From positions 1 to 64,000 of the forward strand of contig CAIYLW010000042.1 in NCBI GenBank assembly GCA_903927185.1: a stretch of DNA of 64,000 bases, given 5' to 3'. Below, in pieces: positions 10,386-20,628 of the stretch. Each line of letters starts with the position of its first letter. Position 1 is the stretch's first letter. The translations under genes were made by a program, and so were the position numbers. The DNA comes from an uncultured Bacteroidota bacterium (lineage in GTDB: Bacteria > Bacteroidota > Bacteroidia > Chitinophagales > Chitinophagaceae). The notes under the pieces were generated by a model. It made no database searches. It saw only the letters and a program-made list of their open reading frames with translations, and was not told the origin of the DNA.

Positions 10386-10393
10386 CAAAGCTA
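10386..10393 (-). promoter_or_regulatory. -7 promoter box for paaZ
   Basis: Reading the minus strand, TAGCTTTG matches the Bacteroidota -7 consensus TAnnTTTG, 15 nt before the paaZ ATG. No TTG is seen at the usual -33 distance, so the match rests on the -7 box and location. Confidence 0.5.
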
Positions 10394-10409
10394 ACGCTTG
10401 ATAGGTTGG

Positions 10410-10443
10410 AAAAAAAATGGTCCCGCTTAGTTAGAACGGGACC
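10410..10443 (-). terminator. Rho-independent terminator of adk
   Basis: On the minus strand GGTCCCG pairs with CGGGACC (7 bp, 11-nt loop). Two nucleotides further on comes a run of eight T. It lies 29 nt after the adk stop codon and before the paaZ promoter. Confidence 0.85.
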
Positions 10444-10472
10444 GCAGTTGGTATTGGTTGAAAATCTTACAA

Positions 10473-11054
10473 TTATTTAGACAATCGTTTGTCAATTTCG
10501 CTGCTTAGCTCATTAAATATATCATCTACAGTTCCTTCTCCTTTCACTTGAACCACTTTATCAAACTTGCTATAATAATTGGCAACAACAGTTGTTTTTG
10601 TCTGATATTCTACAATTCTATTACTGATAATTGTTTCATTTGTATCATCACTACGTCCACTCGTTAAACCCCTTTGTAGCAGGCGTTTCACTAGTTCATC
10701 GCGGCTTACTTCCAAAGCCAAAACAACTCCAATTTCAGTATTTTTTCCTGCCAGTAATTTATCTAAGGCTACACTTTGCGCTTCTGTACGTGGGAAACCA
10801 TCAAATAAAAACCCTTTTGCGCCAGGGTTGCTATCCAATGCAGAACTAATCATTCCTACAACTACTTCATCTGGCACCAATATACCTTTATCCATTAAAC
10901 TTTTTGCTTCCAAACCCAAAACAGTGGCTGCCGATATTTCTCTTCTTAAAATGTCGCCGGTAGATAAGTGTATTAATCCATAAGCTTCAATGATTTTTTC
11001 ACTTTGTGTGCCTTTTCCACTTCCGGGAGGGCCAAATAGGATAATATTAAACAT
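10473..11054 (-). CDS. adk: Adenylate kinase
   Basis: A 193-residue adenylate kinase (ATP + AMP = 2 ADP), cytosolic. The Walker A loop GPPGSGKGTQ lies at the N-terminus. HLSTGDILRRE binds AMP, and GFLFDGFPRTEAQ is the conserved central motif. The LID is the short form (QRGLTSGRSDDTNETIISNR), with no Zn-binding Cys set, as expected for about 190 residues. It is monocistronic, with its own terminator downstream and a -7 box (TATATTTG on the minus strand) 25 nt upstream. Confidence 0.97.
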   Translation of the reverse strand: MFNIILFGPPGSGKGTQSEKIIEAYGLIHLSTGDILRREISAATVLGLEAKSLMDKGILVPDEVVVGMISSALDSNPGAKGFLFDGFPRTEAQSVALDKLLAGKNTEIGVVLALEVSRDELVKRLLQRGLTSGRSDDTNETIISNRIVEYQTKTTVVANYYSKFDKVVQVKGEGTVDDIFNELSSEIDKRLSK

Positions 11055-11079
11055 GTATTTGTTAACCTTGAATGAGGGG

Positions 11080-11087
11080 CAAATATA
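11080..11087 (-). promoter_or_regulatory. -7 promoter box for adk
   Basis: The minus-strand sequence TATATTTG matches TAnnTTTG and lies 25 nt upstream of the adk start codon. A clear -33 TTG is not seen. Confidence 0.45.
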
Positions 11088-11302
11088 AGGGCTGCGCTTT
11101 AAATAACATTTAACAGATGTTTAATTCGCTTAAAAATCTTTCAAACCTGAACATTAATTAGTCTGTGATGTTAGAATAAGGCAGATTTTTTGCCCAATGC
11201 ATTAAATAGTTCATATTAAATAAATTTTAACGTGACAAAATAGGTAATTAAAAATCATAATTGGAACTTGAACTACCCACGAACAATAAAAAATATAATC
11301 AC

Positions 11303-11848
11303 ATGAAATCTATGTTTGCAGTTTTAGTTTCGCTGTTATGCTTACAAAGCTGCTTTTCTCAAAACGATCAAAAAAAAGAAATTAAAATGGACAACAAAAA
11401 TAATCCGGCTTATTCCAAAACGGATAATAACAAAGTAGTTTTAAAAGAGGAGGAATGGAAAAATATACTTTCTCCAGAAGTTTATTATGTAGCTCGTCAA
11501 AAAGGAACTGAACGACCTTATACTAGTAAATTCGAAAACTATAAAGAAGTAGGAACCTATTATTGTGCTGCTTGTGGCAATGCCTTATTTAAAAGCGATA
11601 CCAAATTTGATAGTGGATGTGGTTGGCCTAGTTTTTATGAACCAATTAGCAAAAGTTCCATAATTTATTTGCCAGATAATACTTTAGGAATGAAGCGGAC
11701 CGAAGTTGAATGCGGCAGATGTAAATCGCATTTGGGCCATGTATTTGAAGACGGGCCGCCACCAACTGGTTTGCGTTATTGTATCAACGGTGTAGTTTTA
11801 GATTTTGATAAAGCTAAAGAAGCCGAGAAAAAATACAATCAGAAATAA
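11303..11848 (+). CDS. msrB: Peptide-methionine (R)-S-oxide reductase, exported lipoprotein form
   Basis: MsrB reduces methionine-R-sulfoxide in proteins. The core has two Zn-binding CxxC pairs (YYCAACGNALF and VECGRCKSHLGH) and the catalytic Cys in RYCINGVVLDF, plus the family motif DSGCGWPSFYEP. I place the start at the second ATG, giving about 181 residues. MKSMFAVLVSLLCLQSC then reads as a lipoprotein signal with lipobox Cys, whereas the track's extra 14 residues would bury the signal. Export implies repair of oxidised envelope proteins, with electrons from a membrane thiol donor. A strong terminator follows the stop after 2 nt. Confidence 0.93.
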   Translation: MKSMFAVLVSLLCLQSCFSQNDQKKEIKMDNKNNPAYSKTDNNKVVLKEEEWKNILSPEVYYVARQKGTERPYTSKFENYKEVGTYYCAACGNALFKSDTKFDSGCGWPSFYEPISKSSIIYLPDNTLGMKRTEVECGRCKSHLGHVFEDGPPPTGLRYCINGVVLDFDKAKEAEKKYNQK

Positions 11849-11850
11849 AA

Positions 11851-11885
11851 AAAGCCGGCACAAAATATTGTGCCGGCTTTTTTTT
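11851..11885. terminator. Bidirectional terminator between msrB and the BNR gene
   Basis: AAAGCCGGCACAA and TTGTGCCGGCTTT form a 13-bp stem with a 4-nt loop. An A-run precedes it and a T-run follows it, so it can end both msrB (plus) and the convergent BNR gene (minus). Confidence 0.92.
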
Positions 11886-11888
11886 GTT

Positions 11889-14800
11889 TTATAACCCTAC
11901 AATTATTTTTGCAATATCTTTTTCTTTGCAAAGTTTATTCAATTCTGCAACATCATTATTTATAAGATCCTGCATTTGCTTTTTCAAAACTTTCCATTGA
12001 GTATCTAAGTAGACGTATTGATCTTCTTGACCCTTAGTTGTATAAGGGATGTTTGAATCTAAATCACCTTTCAAGAAAATATAATCTGCACTCAGCTTAT
12101 TGATATAATTGATGATATCGTCATTACTTTGAGCTTTGGTTTGAACCAATGCTTCTTCCCATTTAGCCAAAATTTTAGTGATGGCTGCTGCTTTATCGCG
12201 AATGCTTTTATTTGAGGTTGTATCTCCTGCTAATAACTGCTCTGTCAAGTCAGTTATTTGTTTATTTGCTTTACGCATTTTGTTTACTGCACTATGTATA
12301 TCAACTATGCCTGCTTCAACTTTAGACTGCAATTGATGTTGTGCTTCATACTCAGTTGCTGTTCCAGAAATACGTGGATCAGCTAAAATTTTAAAAGAAA
12401 CCGTTTTGCTTTCTTTTCCAAAATTCAGTATTGCTGTGTAATCACCAGGTGTTGCTCTATGACCATCGTAACCCCCTTCAATGAACACATTCATCACGCC
12501 AGTTTGTGGAGGATATCTTTGATCCCATACAAAACGATTAAGGCCCGAATTAGTTGGTAGCAAAGGATCTGGTGAAGGTCCACCAGGATAACCTCCTACA
12601 AAATCTTTATTAGCTTCTGAAGAGTATTTGCGTACAAGGTTTCCTTTGCTGTCTTTAATTTCTAAACTATATTTTGCTGCGGAATCTTTTATAGCTGGTA
12701 ATTGATAAAATAATACCAACCCAGTTGCAGCATTTATTCCAGTGTTAGATTGAAAAGGTGTTTCGAGGTCTTCGTCAGTAAATACTTTATCCAACATACT
12801 TGCACCTGATACTCTATATGCGTCATTTGGTTGAAACAAAACAAATTGATCATTCTTCGAAGCATCATATTGACGAAGCATAGTTAAATCATCTAATATC
12901 CAGAAAGCTCTACCCATTGTTGAAGCAATTAAATTTCCTTTGTGCACTTTTAAATCAGTGATAGGAACGATAGGTAAACCTAATTGTAATTGTTGCCAAT
13001 TATCTCCGTCATTAAATGAAATATATAATCCCGTTTCTGTACCTGCAAACAATAATCCCTTTCGATTTTGATCTTCTCTGATACACCTTGTATAAGCCCC
13101 ATCAGGAATTCCGTTCACAATTTTTTTCCAGGTTTTACCATAATCATTCGTCTTATATAATGATGGTGTAAAGTCGTTAAACTTATATCTTGTTGTAGCA
13201 ATATAGGCTGTGGCTTTGTCGAATGGAGAAACATCAATGCAGTTAACAATTGCTTCGCCCAAATCTGGGGGTGTAATTGTATTCCAGGTTTTACCATTAT
13301 CTCTAGTTACACTTACAACACCATCGTCACTCCCAGTATAAATCACTCCCTTTTCTATAGGAGATTCCTTTACATACATGATGGTGCAATAGTTTTCTCC
13401 ACCAGCCCCTTCATTGGTATAAGGTGTTCCGCTCATACCCATTTTTGTTGTGTCGTGTTTCGTTAGATCTGGTGAAATGGCCAACCAATTCTTACCATAA
13501 TCTGAAGTTTTGAATAATACATTTCCCGCATGATAAAATGTATTAGGCTCATGTTCGCTATAAGTAATTGGTGCGTTCCAGTTAAAGCGATACTTCATAT
13601 CTTTTGGTTGTAAAGACTGATATTGTATCGGTGCCTCCATAATATTTTTACTTTCCATTATTTCGTTATCGAATAAACTAATAGTTCCCTGATAACTTCC
13701 TCCCATCGACAATTTTGGATTATTAGGATCGAATGCAACAAATGCACTTTCGCCGCCAGCTGTATAAGTCCAGTCGGACTGATCAATCTGCCAGCCACTA
13801 GGATTCCAGCTTTTAATTTTTACAGAAGAGTTGTCTTGTTGACCTGCATAAATATTATATGGAAATAAATTGTCTACACTAATTCTGTAGAACTGAGCAG
13901 TAGGCTGATTGTTTTCAGTACTCCAAACTTTGCCACCATTAAATGTTACACCAGCACCGCCATCGTTAGAGATTATAATATTTTTATTGTTATTAGGATT
14001 TATCCAAAGCTGATGAAAATCTCCATGAATGCCGCCAATATAATTCCAAGTTTTCCCACCATCAGTGCTCTTCAATCCAGGTGAATTCAAGACATACACT
14101 GTATTCTCATCTTTAGGATCAGCGAATGCTTCAATGTAATACCAGGCACGTTGTGTGAGTCGATGGTCTTTGCTAATGCGGTTCCAAGACTTACCAGCAT
14201 CTTCACTAACAAATAAACCACCAGATTCTTTTTGTGTATCACTTTCAATTAAAGCATACACTTTTTCGCTGTTTGCTCTAGAGACACTGATACTCATTTT
14301 ACCCATTTCTTTAGGAAGGCCTTTCTCCATTTTGGTCCATGTTTCCCCGGCATCCCCACTTTTATACAATCCACTTCCCTTTCCACCACTTCGCATTTCC
14401 CAAGGCAATCTTCTATAATCCCACATAGCAGCATAAAGTATACGAGGGTTATTCATGTCCAATGATAAATCTGCACAACCTGTATTTTCATCAACAAATA
14501 AAGTCTTCTTCCAGTTAGCACCACCATCAATCGATTTATAAACACCACGATCAGTAGTAGCTCCATGCATAGCGCCCTGTGCAGCCACATAAACGATATC
14601 AGGATTCTTTGGATCCACACGGATATAGGAAACACTTCGCGTTTTTTCTAACCCTATATGAGTCCATGTTTTACCAGCGTCTGTGGATTTATAAATGCCA
14701 TCGCCATAACTACTCATAACTCCTCGTGGGGCGTGCTCCCCCATTCCTACATAAACCACATTCTGATCACTTTCTGCAACTGCAATAGCACCAACAGAAC

Positions 14801-15110
14801 CTGTTTTAAAATAATTGTCGGAAACATTTCGCCAGCTTTGACCAGCGTCTTCTGTTTTCCAAACACCACCACTGGTACTACCCATATAATATACTAACTG
14901 GTTTTGTACTACTCCGGTTGAAGTAACAGAACGTCCTCCACGAAAGGGTCCTATAGAGCGAAACCTGACTTGTTTAAAAAGACTGTCAAGGCTAACTGAA
15001 GCAACGGTTGAACTTGTTGCAGATTTCTTTACATCTTTATTTTTCTGAGCGGAAACAGCACCGTAAGAAAGTAGTGCCATTACATAAATAAATAACTTCA
15101 TATTGATCAT
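11889..15110 (-). CDS. Very large exported BNR/sortilin-like repeat protein (paralogue A)
   Basis: A 1073-residue exported protein. A signal peptide ([19 protein letters not shown]; the second Met at residue 4 is equally plausible) precedes a long beta-propeller region rich in Asp-box/BNR repeats of the S-x-D-x-G-x-x-W type ([24 protein letters not shown] and others, to about residue 720). Then come a FlgD-like Ig domain ([13 protein letters not shown] to about 905) and a helical C-terminus. Databases often label such proteins glycosyl hydrolase or VPS10 domain-containing, but I see no proven catalytic residues. It has a divergent paralogue immediately upstream. Cell location is probably periplasm or outer surface; no CHU_C sorting domain is present. 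Confidence 0.82.
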   Translation of the reverse strand: MINMKLFIYVMALLSYGAVSAQKNKDVKKSATSSTVASVSLDSLFKQVRFRSIGPFRGGRSVTSTGVVQNQLVYYMGSTSGGVWKTEDAGQSWRNVSDNYFKTGSVGAIAVAESDQNVVYVGMGEHAPRGVMSSYGDGIYKSTDAGKTWTHIGLEKTRSVSYIRVDPKNPDIVYVAAQGAMHGATTDRGVYKSIDGGANWKKTLFVDENTGCADLSLDMNNPRILYAAMWDYRRLPWEMRSGGKGSGLYKSGDAGETWTKMEKGLPKEMGKMSISVSRANSEKVYALIESDTQKESGGLFVSEDAGKSWNRISKDHRLTQRAWYYIEAFADPKDENTVYVLNSPGLKSTDGGKTWNYIGGIHGDFHQLWINPNNNKNIIISNDGGAGVTFNGGKVWSTENNQPTAQFYRISVDNLFPYNIYAGQQDNSSVKIKSWNPSGWQIDQSDWTYTAGGESAFVAFDPNNPKLSMGGSYQGTISLFDNEIMESKNIMEAPIQYQSLQPKDMKYRFNWNAPITYSEHEPNTFYHAGNVLFKTSDYGKNWLAISPDLTKHDTTKMGMSGTPYTNEGAGGENYCTIMYVKESPIEKGVIYTGSDDGVVSVTRDNGKTWNTITPPDLGEAIVNCIDVSPFDKATAYIATTRYKFNDFTPSLYKTNDYGKTWKKIVNGIPDGAYTRCIREDQNRKGLLFAGTETGLYISFNDGDNWQQLQLGLPIVPITDLKVHKGNLIASTMGRAFWILDDLTMLRQYDASKNDQFVLFQPNDAYRVSGASMLDKVFTDEDLETPFQSNTGINAATGLVLFYQLPAIKDSAAKYSLEIKDSKGNLVRKYSSEANKDFVGGYPGGPSPDPLLPTNSGLNRFVWDQRYPPQTGVMNVFIEGGYDGHRATPGDYTAILNFGKESKTVSFKILADPRISGTATEYEAQHQLQSKVEAGIVDIHSAVNKMRKANKQITDLTEQLLAGDTTSNKSIRDKAAAITKILAKWEEALVQTKAQSNDDIINYINKLSADYIFLKGDLDSNIPYTTKGQEDQYVYLDTQWKVLKKQMQDLINNDVAELNKLCKEKDIAKIIVGL

Positions 15111-15209
15111 TTAATATCGAACAATATACTATCAATATTGGAAGAAATAGAAAGAAAAATGATTTTTAATCTAACTCCATTCCTCACTCTTATTTGCCGA
15201 ATAATTTTT

Positions 15210-15217
15210 TATGTTCG
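15210..15217 (+). promoter_or_regulatory. -7 box for BNR paralogue B
   Basis: TATGTTCG fits the TAnnTTYG form seen repeatedly in this window. It overlaps the ORF track's first codon and so argues for the later ATG at 15244 as the true start. Confidence 0.4.
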
Positions 15218-15243
15218 ATATTGCTGCTACCAAAACTAAAAAT

Positions 15244-18200
15244 ATGAGCAAACGGTTTTCCTTTCTGATGGCCATGGTTCTTACCATCGTTATGCATGCA
15301 CAAACAATCGACATCAATAAGCAATTTAAATCTTTCAAACCTCGTAATATCGGACCAGCTGGTATGAGTGGAAGGGTTACTTCTATTGATGCAGTTTACA
15401 ATAATCCAACAACCATTTATCTTGGAACTGCAAGTGGTGGTGTTTGGAAAACTGAGAATGGTGGTGCTTCATGGACGCCGGTTTTTGATGAACAGCCTAT
15501 TCAGAATATAGGCGCAGTAGCTATTACACAATCCAATTCCAGTGTGGTTTGGGCTGGTACTGGCGAAGGCAATCCGAGAAACTCAGTGAGTTTAGGCGAA
15601 GGCATTTATAAAAGTTTAGATGGCGGAAAAACTTGGAAGTGCATGGGTTTGCAAAAGACGCGTAATATTCACCGCATTATAATTGATCCGAATAATCCAG
15701 ATATTGTTTATGCGGGTGTTATGGGTAATCCATTTATGGAACATGCCGAAAGGGGGGTTTATAAAACTACAGATGGTGGAGAAAATTGGAAATTAATATT
15801 GCATACTAATGATACTAGTGGCGTAGGAGATATGGTGATGGATCCATCTAATCCCAATAAATTATTTGTGAATATGTATCAGCACAAACGCACACCTTGG
15901 AGTTTAAAAGGTGGAGGTAGTGGAAGCGGTTTATATGTTACTTATGATGCAGGCAAAACATTTAAAAAATTAACAAAAGAAGAAGGATTACCTGCTGGTG
16001 AATTTGGAAGAATAGGAATCAGCATCAGCAGATCACAGCCCAATCGTGTGTATGCATTAATTGAAGCAAGCAAAAATGGTTTATACCGATCTGATGATGG
16101 AGGTTTAAAATGGGAACTCGTAAATAGCGACCCAAGTGTTGTTACTAATCGAGCTTTTTATTTCCAAGATATTTCATGTGATCCTAAAAACGAAAACAGA
16201 TTGTATAATATCAATCAGATGATCAGTGTTAGTGAAGATGGTGGTAAAACGTTCAAAAATGTAATTCCATATAGTGGTATTCATCCAGATCATCATGCAT
16301 GGTGGATACATCCATATGATGCAAATTTTATTATCGATGGAAATGATGGTGGTATTGGTATTTCAAGAGATAGGGGCAAGACCTGGCAGTTTGATGAGAA
16401 ATTACCTCTTGGACAATTTTATCATATCAATACTGATAACCAATTGCCTTATCATGTAATGGGTGGGTTACAAGACAATGGAAGCTGGAATGGACCAGCT
16501 TATGTTTGGATTCAAAGTGGTATACGCAATGCTTATTGGCAAGGAGTGAGTGGAGGCGATGGTTTTGATGTTGTTCCAGATCCTGAAGACCCGAATTGGG
16601 TATATGCGATGAGCCAAGGAGGAAGCCTAAGTCGTTATAATATGGGCACTGGTGAAGAATGGAGTATCCGACCACCAAGACCGGATATGAAAAACATACA
16701 AAGATTCAACTGGAACGCTGGTATTGCTCAAGATCCATTTGATAAAAAAACAATTTACTATGGCAGTCAGTTTGTAAATAAGAGTATTAATAAAGGGGCA
16801 AGTTGGAGTATTATTTCGCCCGACTTAACCACTAACGATAGTACAAAAATTGATCAAAGTTCCAATGGTGGAATTTCAATTGATATTACAGGTGCCGAAA
16901 ATTATTGTACTATTTTATGTATAGAACCATCTTCAAAAGAACAGGGTATTATATGGGCAGGTACTGATGATGGAAATGTTCAGTTAACAAAAGATGGCGG
17001 AAAAACATGGACAAATTTTAAAGGGAAAATTCCGGGCTTTCCGGAAGGTGGCTGGATCCCACAAATTCGTGCAAGCAAATACAATGCAGCAGAAGCTTTT
17101 GTAGTAGTGAATGATTATCGCAGAGGTGATATGAAACCCTATATTTTCCGCACTTTAGATTTTGGAAAAACATGGACAAGAATTTTAGATGAGAAAAAAG
17201 TAACCGGTTATGCATTAACTATTATTCAAGATCCTACTGAACCTAATTTGATATTCGTTGGAACGGAACAAGGTTTATGGATAAGTTTAGACAATGCAGT
17301 AACCTTCCAACAATTTAAAAATGGATATCCTTCTGTATCAACTTACGATTTTGCAATTCAAGAAAGAGAAGCCGATTTAGTAGTTGCTACTTTCGGAAGA
17401 GCATTGTGGATCTTTGATGATATTAGACCTTTAAGAAAATTGGCTGCAAATAAAGGACAACTATTTACCAAAAAACTCACTGCATTTGATGCGCCTATTG
17501 CCTATCAAGCAATAATAAAGAATTCACCAGGCATTGAGTATAGTACTTATGGTACCTACGAAGGTGAAAACAAGAAACGTGGTGCAGCATTGAGTTTTTA
17601 TCTACATAAAACTGCATCTGATACTGGTAAGAATAAAATTGCTGATACTGCAACGGTTAAAATATTTAATGCCAATAATGAACAGGTACGAACTCTTCGC
17701 ATAAAAGCTGATAGTAGTTTTAATCGTTTTTATTGGGGTATGGAAGGAAAAGGCATTCGAAATTCTGGTCAAGGTGGCCGTGGTGGACGCGGTGCTGCTC
17801 GCAATATTGATGATGAGCCCGGTGGATTACTTGTTGATCCAGGAACTTATAAAGTGATTGTGGATCTTGGCAAAGACTTAAAAGATAGTATGATGGTGAT
17901 GGTAAATGATGATCCAAATGCTCCAAGATCTAAAGAGTTGCGTGACGCATTACGAGCCGCAAATACAAGAATAGATAAAAGTGCTTTGAAATTGGTTGAC
18001 CTCACTGATCGTTTAACAGAAACCGATGAAATTATTAAAAAAATTGAAGCTGGTTATTTAAATATGGAGCAAAAGCAATCCGATACTTTGAAAAAAGTTG
18101 CAAAGGCAATGCAGGATAGTATCAAAGGAATAAGGGAACAATTAAATGGTAAAACACAAGAAAAACAAGGGTATGGTAATGTGCCACAAGTAACAGTTAA

Positions 18201-18411
18201 TGGAATACTTGGGGAAGCTCGTTATACTATTTTAGGAAAATCTACTATTCCAGGTGCTCAAGAAGAGAGATTAATTATAGATGCTGAAAATATGGTAAGC
18301 GATGTGCTTAAAAGGTCTAATAATTTCTTCGAAGTTGCTTGGAAAGGGTTCAGAACATTAGCTGAAACAACGCCCATTAAGTTGTTCAAGGATTATAAGG
18401 TAATTGAATAG
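15244..18411 (+). CDS. Very large exported BNR/sortilin-like repeat protein (paralogue B)
   Basis: About 1055 residues from the chosen ATG (MSKRFSFLMAMVLTIVMHAQ, a clear signal peptide; the track start adds 11 unlikely residues upstream). The protein opens with FKSFKPRNIGPAGMSGRVTS, matching the [13 protein letters not shown] opening of paralogue A. It continues with many BNR/Asp-box repeats (SLDGGKTWKCMG, TKDGGKTWTNF) to about residue 730. Next come a FlgD-like Ig module interrupted by a Gly/Arg-rich loop (GGRGGRGAAR) and a helical tail. Function is unknown; protein binding or processing via propellers is the family theme. A strong terminator follows. Paralogues A and B diverge from a 133-nt shared region. 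Confidence 0.82.
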   Translation: MSKRFSFLMAMVLTIVMHAQTIDINKQFKSFKPRNIGPAGMSGRVTSIDAVYNNPTTIYLGTASGGVWKTENGGASWTPVFDEQPIQNIGAVAITQSNSSVVWAGTGEGNPRNSVSLGEGIYKSLDGGKTWKCMGLQKTRNIHRIIIDPNNPDIVYAGVMGNPFMEHAERGVYKTTDGGENWKLILHTNDTSGVGDMVMDPSNPNKLFVNMYQHKRTPWSLKGGGSGSGLYVTYDAGKTFKKLTKEEGLPAGEFGRIGISISRSQPNRVYALIEASKNGLYRSDDGGLKWELVNSDPSVVTNRAFYFQDISCDPKNENRLYNINQMISVSEDGGKTFKNVIPYSGIHPDHHAWWIHPYDANFIIDGNDGGIGISRDRGKTWQFDEKLPLGQFYHINTDNQLPYHVMGGLQDNGSWNGPAYVWIQSGIRNAYWQGVSGGDGFDVVPDPEDPNWVYAMSQGGSLSRYNMGTGEEWSIRPPRPDMKNIQRFNWNAGIAQDPFDKKTIYYGSQFVNKSINKGASWSIISPDLTTNDSTKIDQSSNGGISIDITGAENYCTILCIEPSSKEQGIIWAGTDDGNVQLTKDGGKTWTNFKGKIPGFPEGGWIPQIRASKYNAAEAFVVVNDYRRGDMKPYIFRTLDFGKTWTRILDEKKVTGYALTIIQDPTEPNLIFVGTEQGLWISLDNAVTFQQFKNGYPSVSTYDFAIQEREADLVVATFGRALWIFDDIRPLRKLAANKGQLFTKKLTAFDAPIAYQAIIKNSPGIEYSTYGTYEGENKKRGAALSFYLHKTASDTGKNKIADTATVKIFNANNEQVRTLRIKADSSFNRFYWGMEGKGIRNSGQGGRGGRGAARNIDDEPGGLLVDPGTYKVIVDLGKDLKDSMMVMVNDDPNAPRSKELRDALRAANTRIDKSALKLVDLTDRLTETDEIIKKIEAGYLNMEQKQSDTLKKVAKAMQDSIKGIREQLNGKTQEKQGYGNVPQVTVNGILGEARYTILGKSTIPGAQEERLIIDAENMVSDVLKRSNNFFEVAWKGFRTLAETTPIKLFKDYKVIE

Positions 18412-18431
18412 ACATTAAAAATGATCTTGAA

Positions 18432-18467
18432 AAATACCCTCTTCAAAATTGAAGAGGGTATTTTTTT
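18432..18467 (+). terminator. Terminator of BNR paralogue B
   Basis: AAATACCCTCTTC pairs with GAAGAGGGTATTT around a 6-nt loop (AAAATT), followed by more T. It lies 20 nt after the stop codon. Confidence 0.9.
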
Positions 18468-18507
18468 GCCTCTTACTGAATAAATAGTCTTCCTAAAATG
18501 CATTCCT

Positions 18508-18515
18508 TAATTTTG
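18508..18515 (+). promoter_or_regulatory. -7 box for the aminotransferase gene
   Basis: TAATTTTG is a perfect TAnnTTTG. It sits 18 nt before the ATG at 18534 and inside the N-terminal extension of the track ORF, so it decides the start. Confidence 0.55.
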
Positions 18516-18533
18516 TGTTGTAAAAAATATCTT

Positions 18534-19826
18534 ATGAGTACTACTAAGTTGAGTCATCTTTCCGAAACATTAATCGGGAGTGAAATTGTTAAATTAGGAA
18601 ATTTGATTAGTGAGCGTATCCGAGCCGGAGAAAAAATTTACAACTTCACCATCGGAGATTTCGACCCAAAAGTATTTCCCATTCCATCAGAATTAGAAGC
18701 ATTAATCATTGAATCTTATCAACAACGCAATACTAGTTATCCAGCAGCAGAAGGCGTTCTGGATTTACGTAAAGCGGTAAGTTCGTTTTTAAAAGAATGG
18801 GAAGGACTTGACTATGCCCCTAATGAAATTCAAATCGCTTCTGGCGGTCGACCACTTATTTATACAATTTTCAAAGCCATCGTTGATAAAGGCGACAAGG
18901 TTGTTTATGGTGTTCCTTCCTGGAATAATAATCACTATGTACATATGACAGATGGTGAACATTGCATAGTAGAATGCAGTGTTGAAAATAATTTCATGCC
19001 AACAGTGAATGATATTCGTGGACATGTTAAAGGGGCAACACTTATTTGTCTTTGTACTCCTCAAAATCCAACAGGTACAACCCTTACTAAACATGATCTT
19101 TCTGAAATCTGCGATCTTATTCTTGCAGAAAATGACTCCCGTAAAGAGGGAGAGAAAAAATGTTATTTGCTTTTCGACCAGATGTATTGGACACTTACTT
19201 ATGGAAATACAGCACATTATAATCCAATTACTTTGCGTCCTGCAATGAAAGAATTTACTGTATTTGTTGATGGGATAAGTAAAGCATTTGCAAGTACCGG
19301 TGTAAGAGTAGGATGGTCGATGGGGCCAGAAAATATCATTTCAAAAATGAAAGCCATATTAAGTCATTTAGGTGCTTGGGCTCCTATGGCAGAACAGAAA
19401 GCAGTAGCTAAATATCTCTACGAGAAAGACGCAATTGCTAATTATTTAACCCATTTTAAATCAGAAATCGAATTACGTTTACATCATATTTATAATGGCT
19501 TTATTGCGCTTAAAGAAAAAGGCTATGCTGTAGATTCAGTAATCCCTCAAGCCGCAATATATCTAACCATTAAAATTGATCTTGTGGGTAATACAGACGA
19601 ATCTGGTAAAATACTAATTAATCAAGCTGATGTAACATCATATATTTTATCAAATGCAAAACTTGCTGTTGTTACATTTTCAGCATTTGGTGGCAGTGCG
19701 AATAATCCTTGGTACCGATTAAGTGTTGGCACATGTATCAAAGAAGAAATTCCAGAAATGTTGGAACAATTAGAAATTGCACTTAGTAAGTTAAAATATA
19801 TTAAAACCGCAACAGGTTTGCTCTAA
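18534..19826 (+). CDS. PLP-dependent aminotransferase, class I/II
   Basis: About 430 residues from MSTTKLSHLSETL. It is a fold-type I aminotransferase: substrate-anchoring NFTIGDFDP near the start, SGGRPLIYTIFKAIVDKGD at the cofactor-phosphate loop, CTPQNPTGTTL with the PLP-binding Asn, and Lys in VDGISKAFASTGVRVGWS forming the Schiff base. The C-terminal Arg of WYRLSVGTC would bind the substrate carboxylate. It transfers amino groups between an amino acid and a 2-oxo acid; the exact substrate is not decided (aspartate/aromatic/kynurenine-type branches are possible). The start is set downstream of a -7 box. Monocistronic by context. Confidence 0.9.
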   Translation: MSTTKLSHLSETLIGSEIVKLGNLISERIRAGEKIYNFTIGDFDPKVFPIPSELEALIIESYQQRNTSYPAAEGVLDLRKAVSSFLKEWEGLDYAPNEIQIASGGRPLIYTIFKAIVDKGDKVVYGVPSWNNNHYVHMTDGEHCIVECSVENNFMPTVNDIRGHVKGATLICLCTPQNPTGTTLTKHDLSEICDLILAENDSRKEGEKKCYLLFDQMYWTLTYGNTAHYNPITLRPAMKEFTVFVDGISKAFASTGVRVGWSMGPENIISKMKAILSHLGAWAPMAEQKAVAKYLYEKDAIANYLTHFKSEIELRLHHIYNGFIALKEKGYAVDSVIPQAAIYLTIKIDLVGNTDESGKILINQADVTSYILSNAKLAVVTFSAFGGSANNPWYRLSVGTCIKEEIPEMLEQLEIALSKLKYIKTATGLL

Positions 19827-19876
19827 TATTATAAATTAGAACTAAATTGTATAAGTCCTGAACCCAAACATAGATT

Positions 19877-20620
19877 ATGAATAAGTTTTCAGTAATACTG
19901 ATTTTGCCTTTTATAGTATTTGCTACCATTGCTAAAGGACAAATATCTATGGATGTAGGAGACCCAAGTGCAATAGGCGGAAACTATGGCAATGTTAATG
20001 TAGTTGATCCTTCAACAATCGGTAAAAAGAAAATTGATTTGATCAATTATAGTGACATTGATGGCAACCCATTTTTTAGTCAAAAATGGAGTAAAGCATT
20101 TATGTATTTAAAAAACGGAAATTTGGCAAAAGCAAATCAGGTAAAATTAAATATGTACTCTAATGAAGTTTATTTCATCAATAGTCATAATGTAGAAATG
20201 GTTTTAGATGCTTCAACTTTTAAAAAAATCATATTAATGAAGCAAGAAGATACTAGTCGTATTGCTTCAATATTTGAATGCTATCCAGATATGGTTGATG
20301 AAACAAAAGGAGAATCTTTTTATCGTGTTTTAAATGGGGGCTCTGTACAATTATATGTTTTAGAAAAATCTATTTTAAAAACAGGAGAATACGATCCTTT
20401 ACAGTCAAAAGTTCCTAAAGGTTTTTACTCAAAAAAGTTTTATGCAATAACAAATGCAGGCGCTTTTCATCCACTTAAATATCTAGACCGAAATAGTATA
20501 TTGGCAGTTTTGAATACGCATCAAATTGAAGAAGATTGGTTAAATGGTAACCATAATAAACTTCGGAATGAGAAAGATGTGATAGCTTTTTTTGAATTTT
20601 TAAATTCACAAAAAAAATAA
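19877..20620 (+). CDS. Exported protein of unknown function
   Basis: A 247-residue protein with a clear signal peptide (MNKFSVILILPFIVFATIAKGQ). I do not recognise a family. The mature part begins with two near-repeats (DVGDPSAIGG, NVVDPSTIGK). It continues with a mixed alpha/beta region with no Cys pairs or catalytic motif beyond a single Cys in FECYPDMVD. The pattern YFINSHNVEMVLDASTFKKI resembles small periplasmic proteins predicted in many Chitinophagaceae, but no function is assigned. A tiny lipoprotein gene converges on it with only 8 nt between stops. Confidence 0.7.
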   Translation: MNKFSVILILPFIVFATIAKGQISMDVGDPSAIGGNYGNVNVVDPSTIGKKKIDLINYSDIDGNPFFSQKWSKAFMYLKNGNLAKANQVKLNMYSNEVYFINSHNVEMVLDASTFKKIILMKQEDTSRIASIFECYPDMVDETKGESFYRVLNGGSVQLYVLEKSILKTGEYDPLQSKVPKGFYSKKFYAITNAGAFHPLKYLDRNSILAVLNTHQIEEDWLNGNHNKLRNEKDVIAFFEFLNSQKK

Positions 20621-20628
20621 AGAATAGT

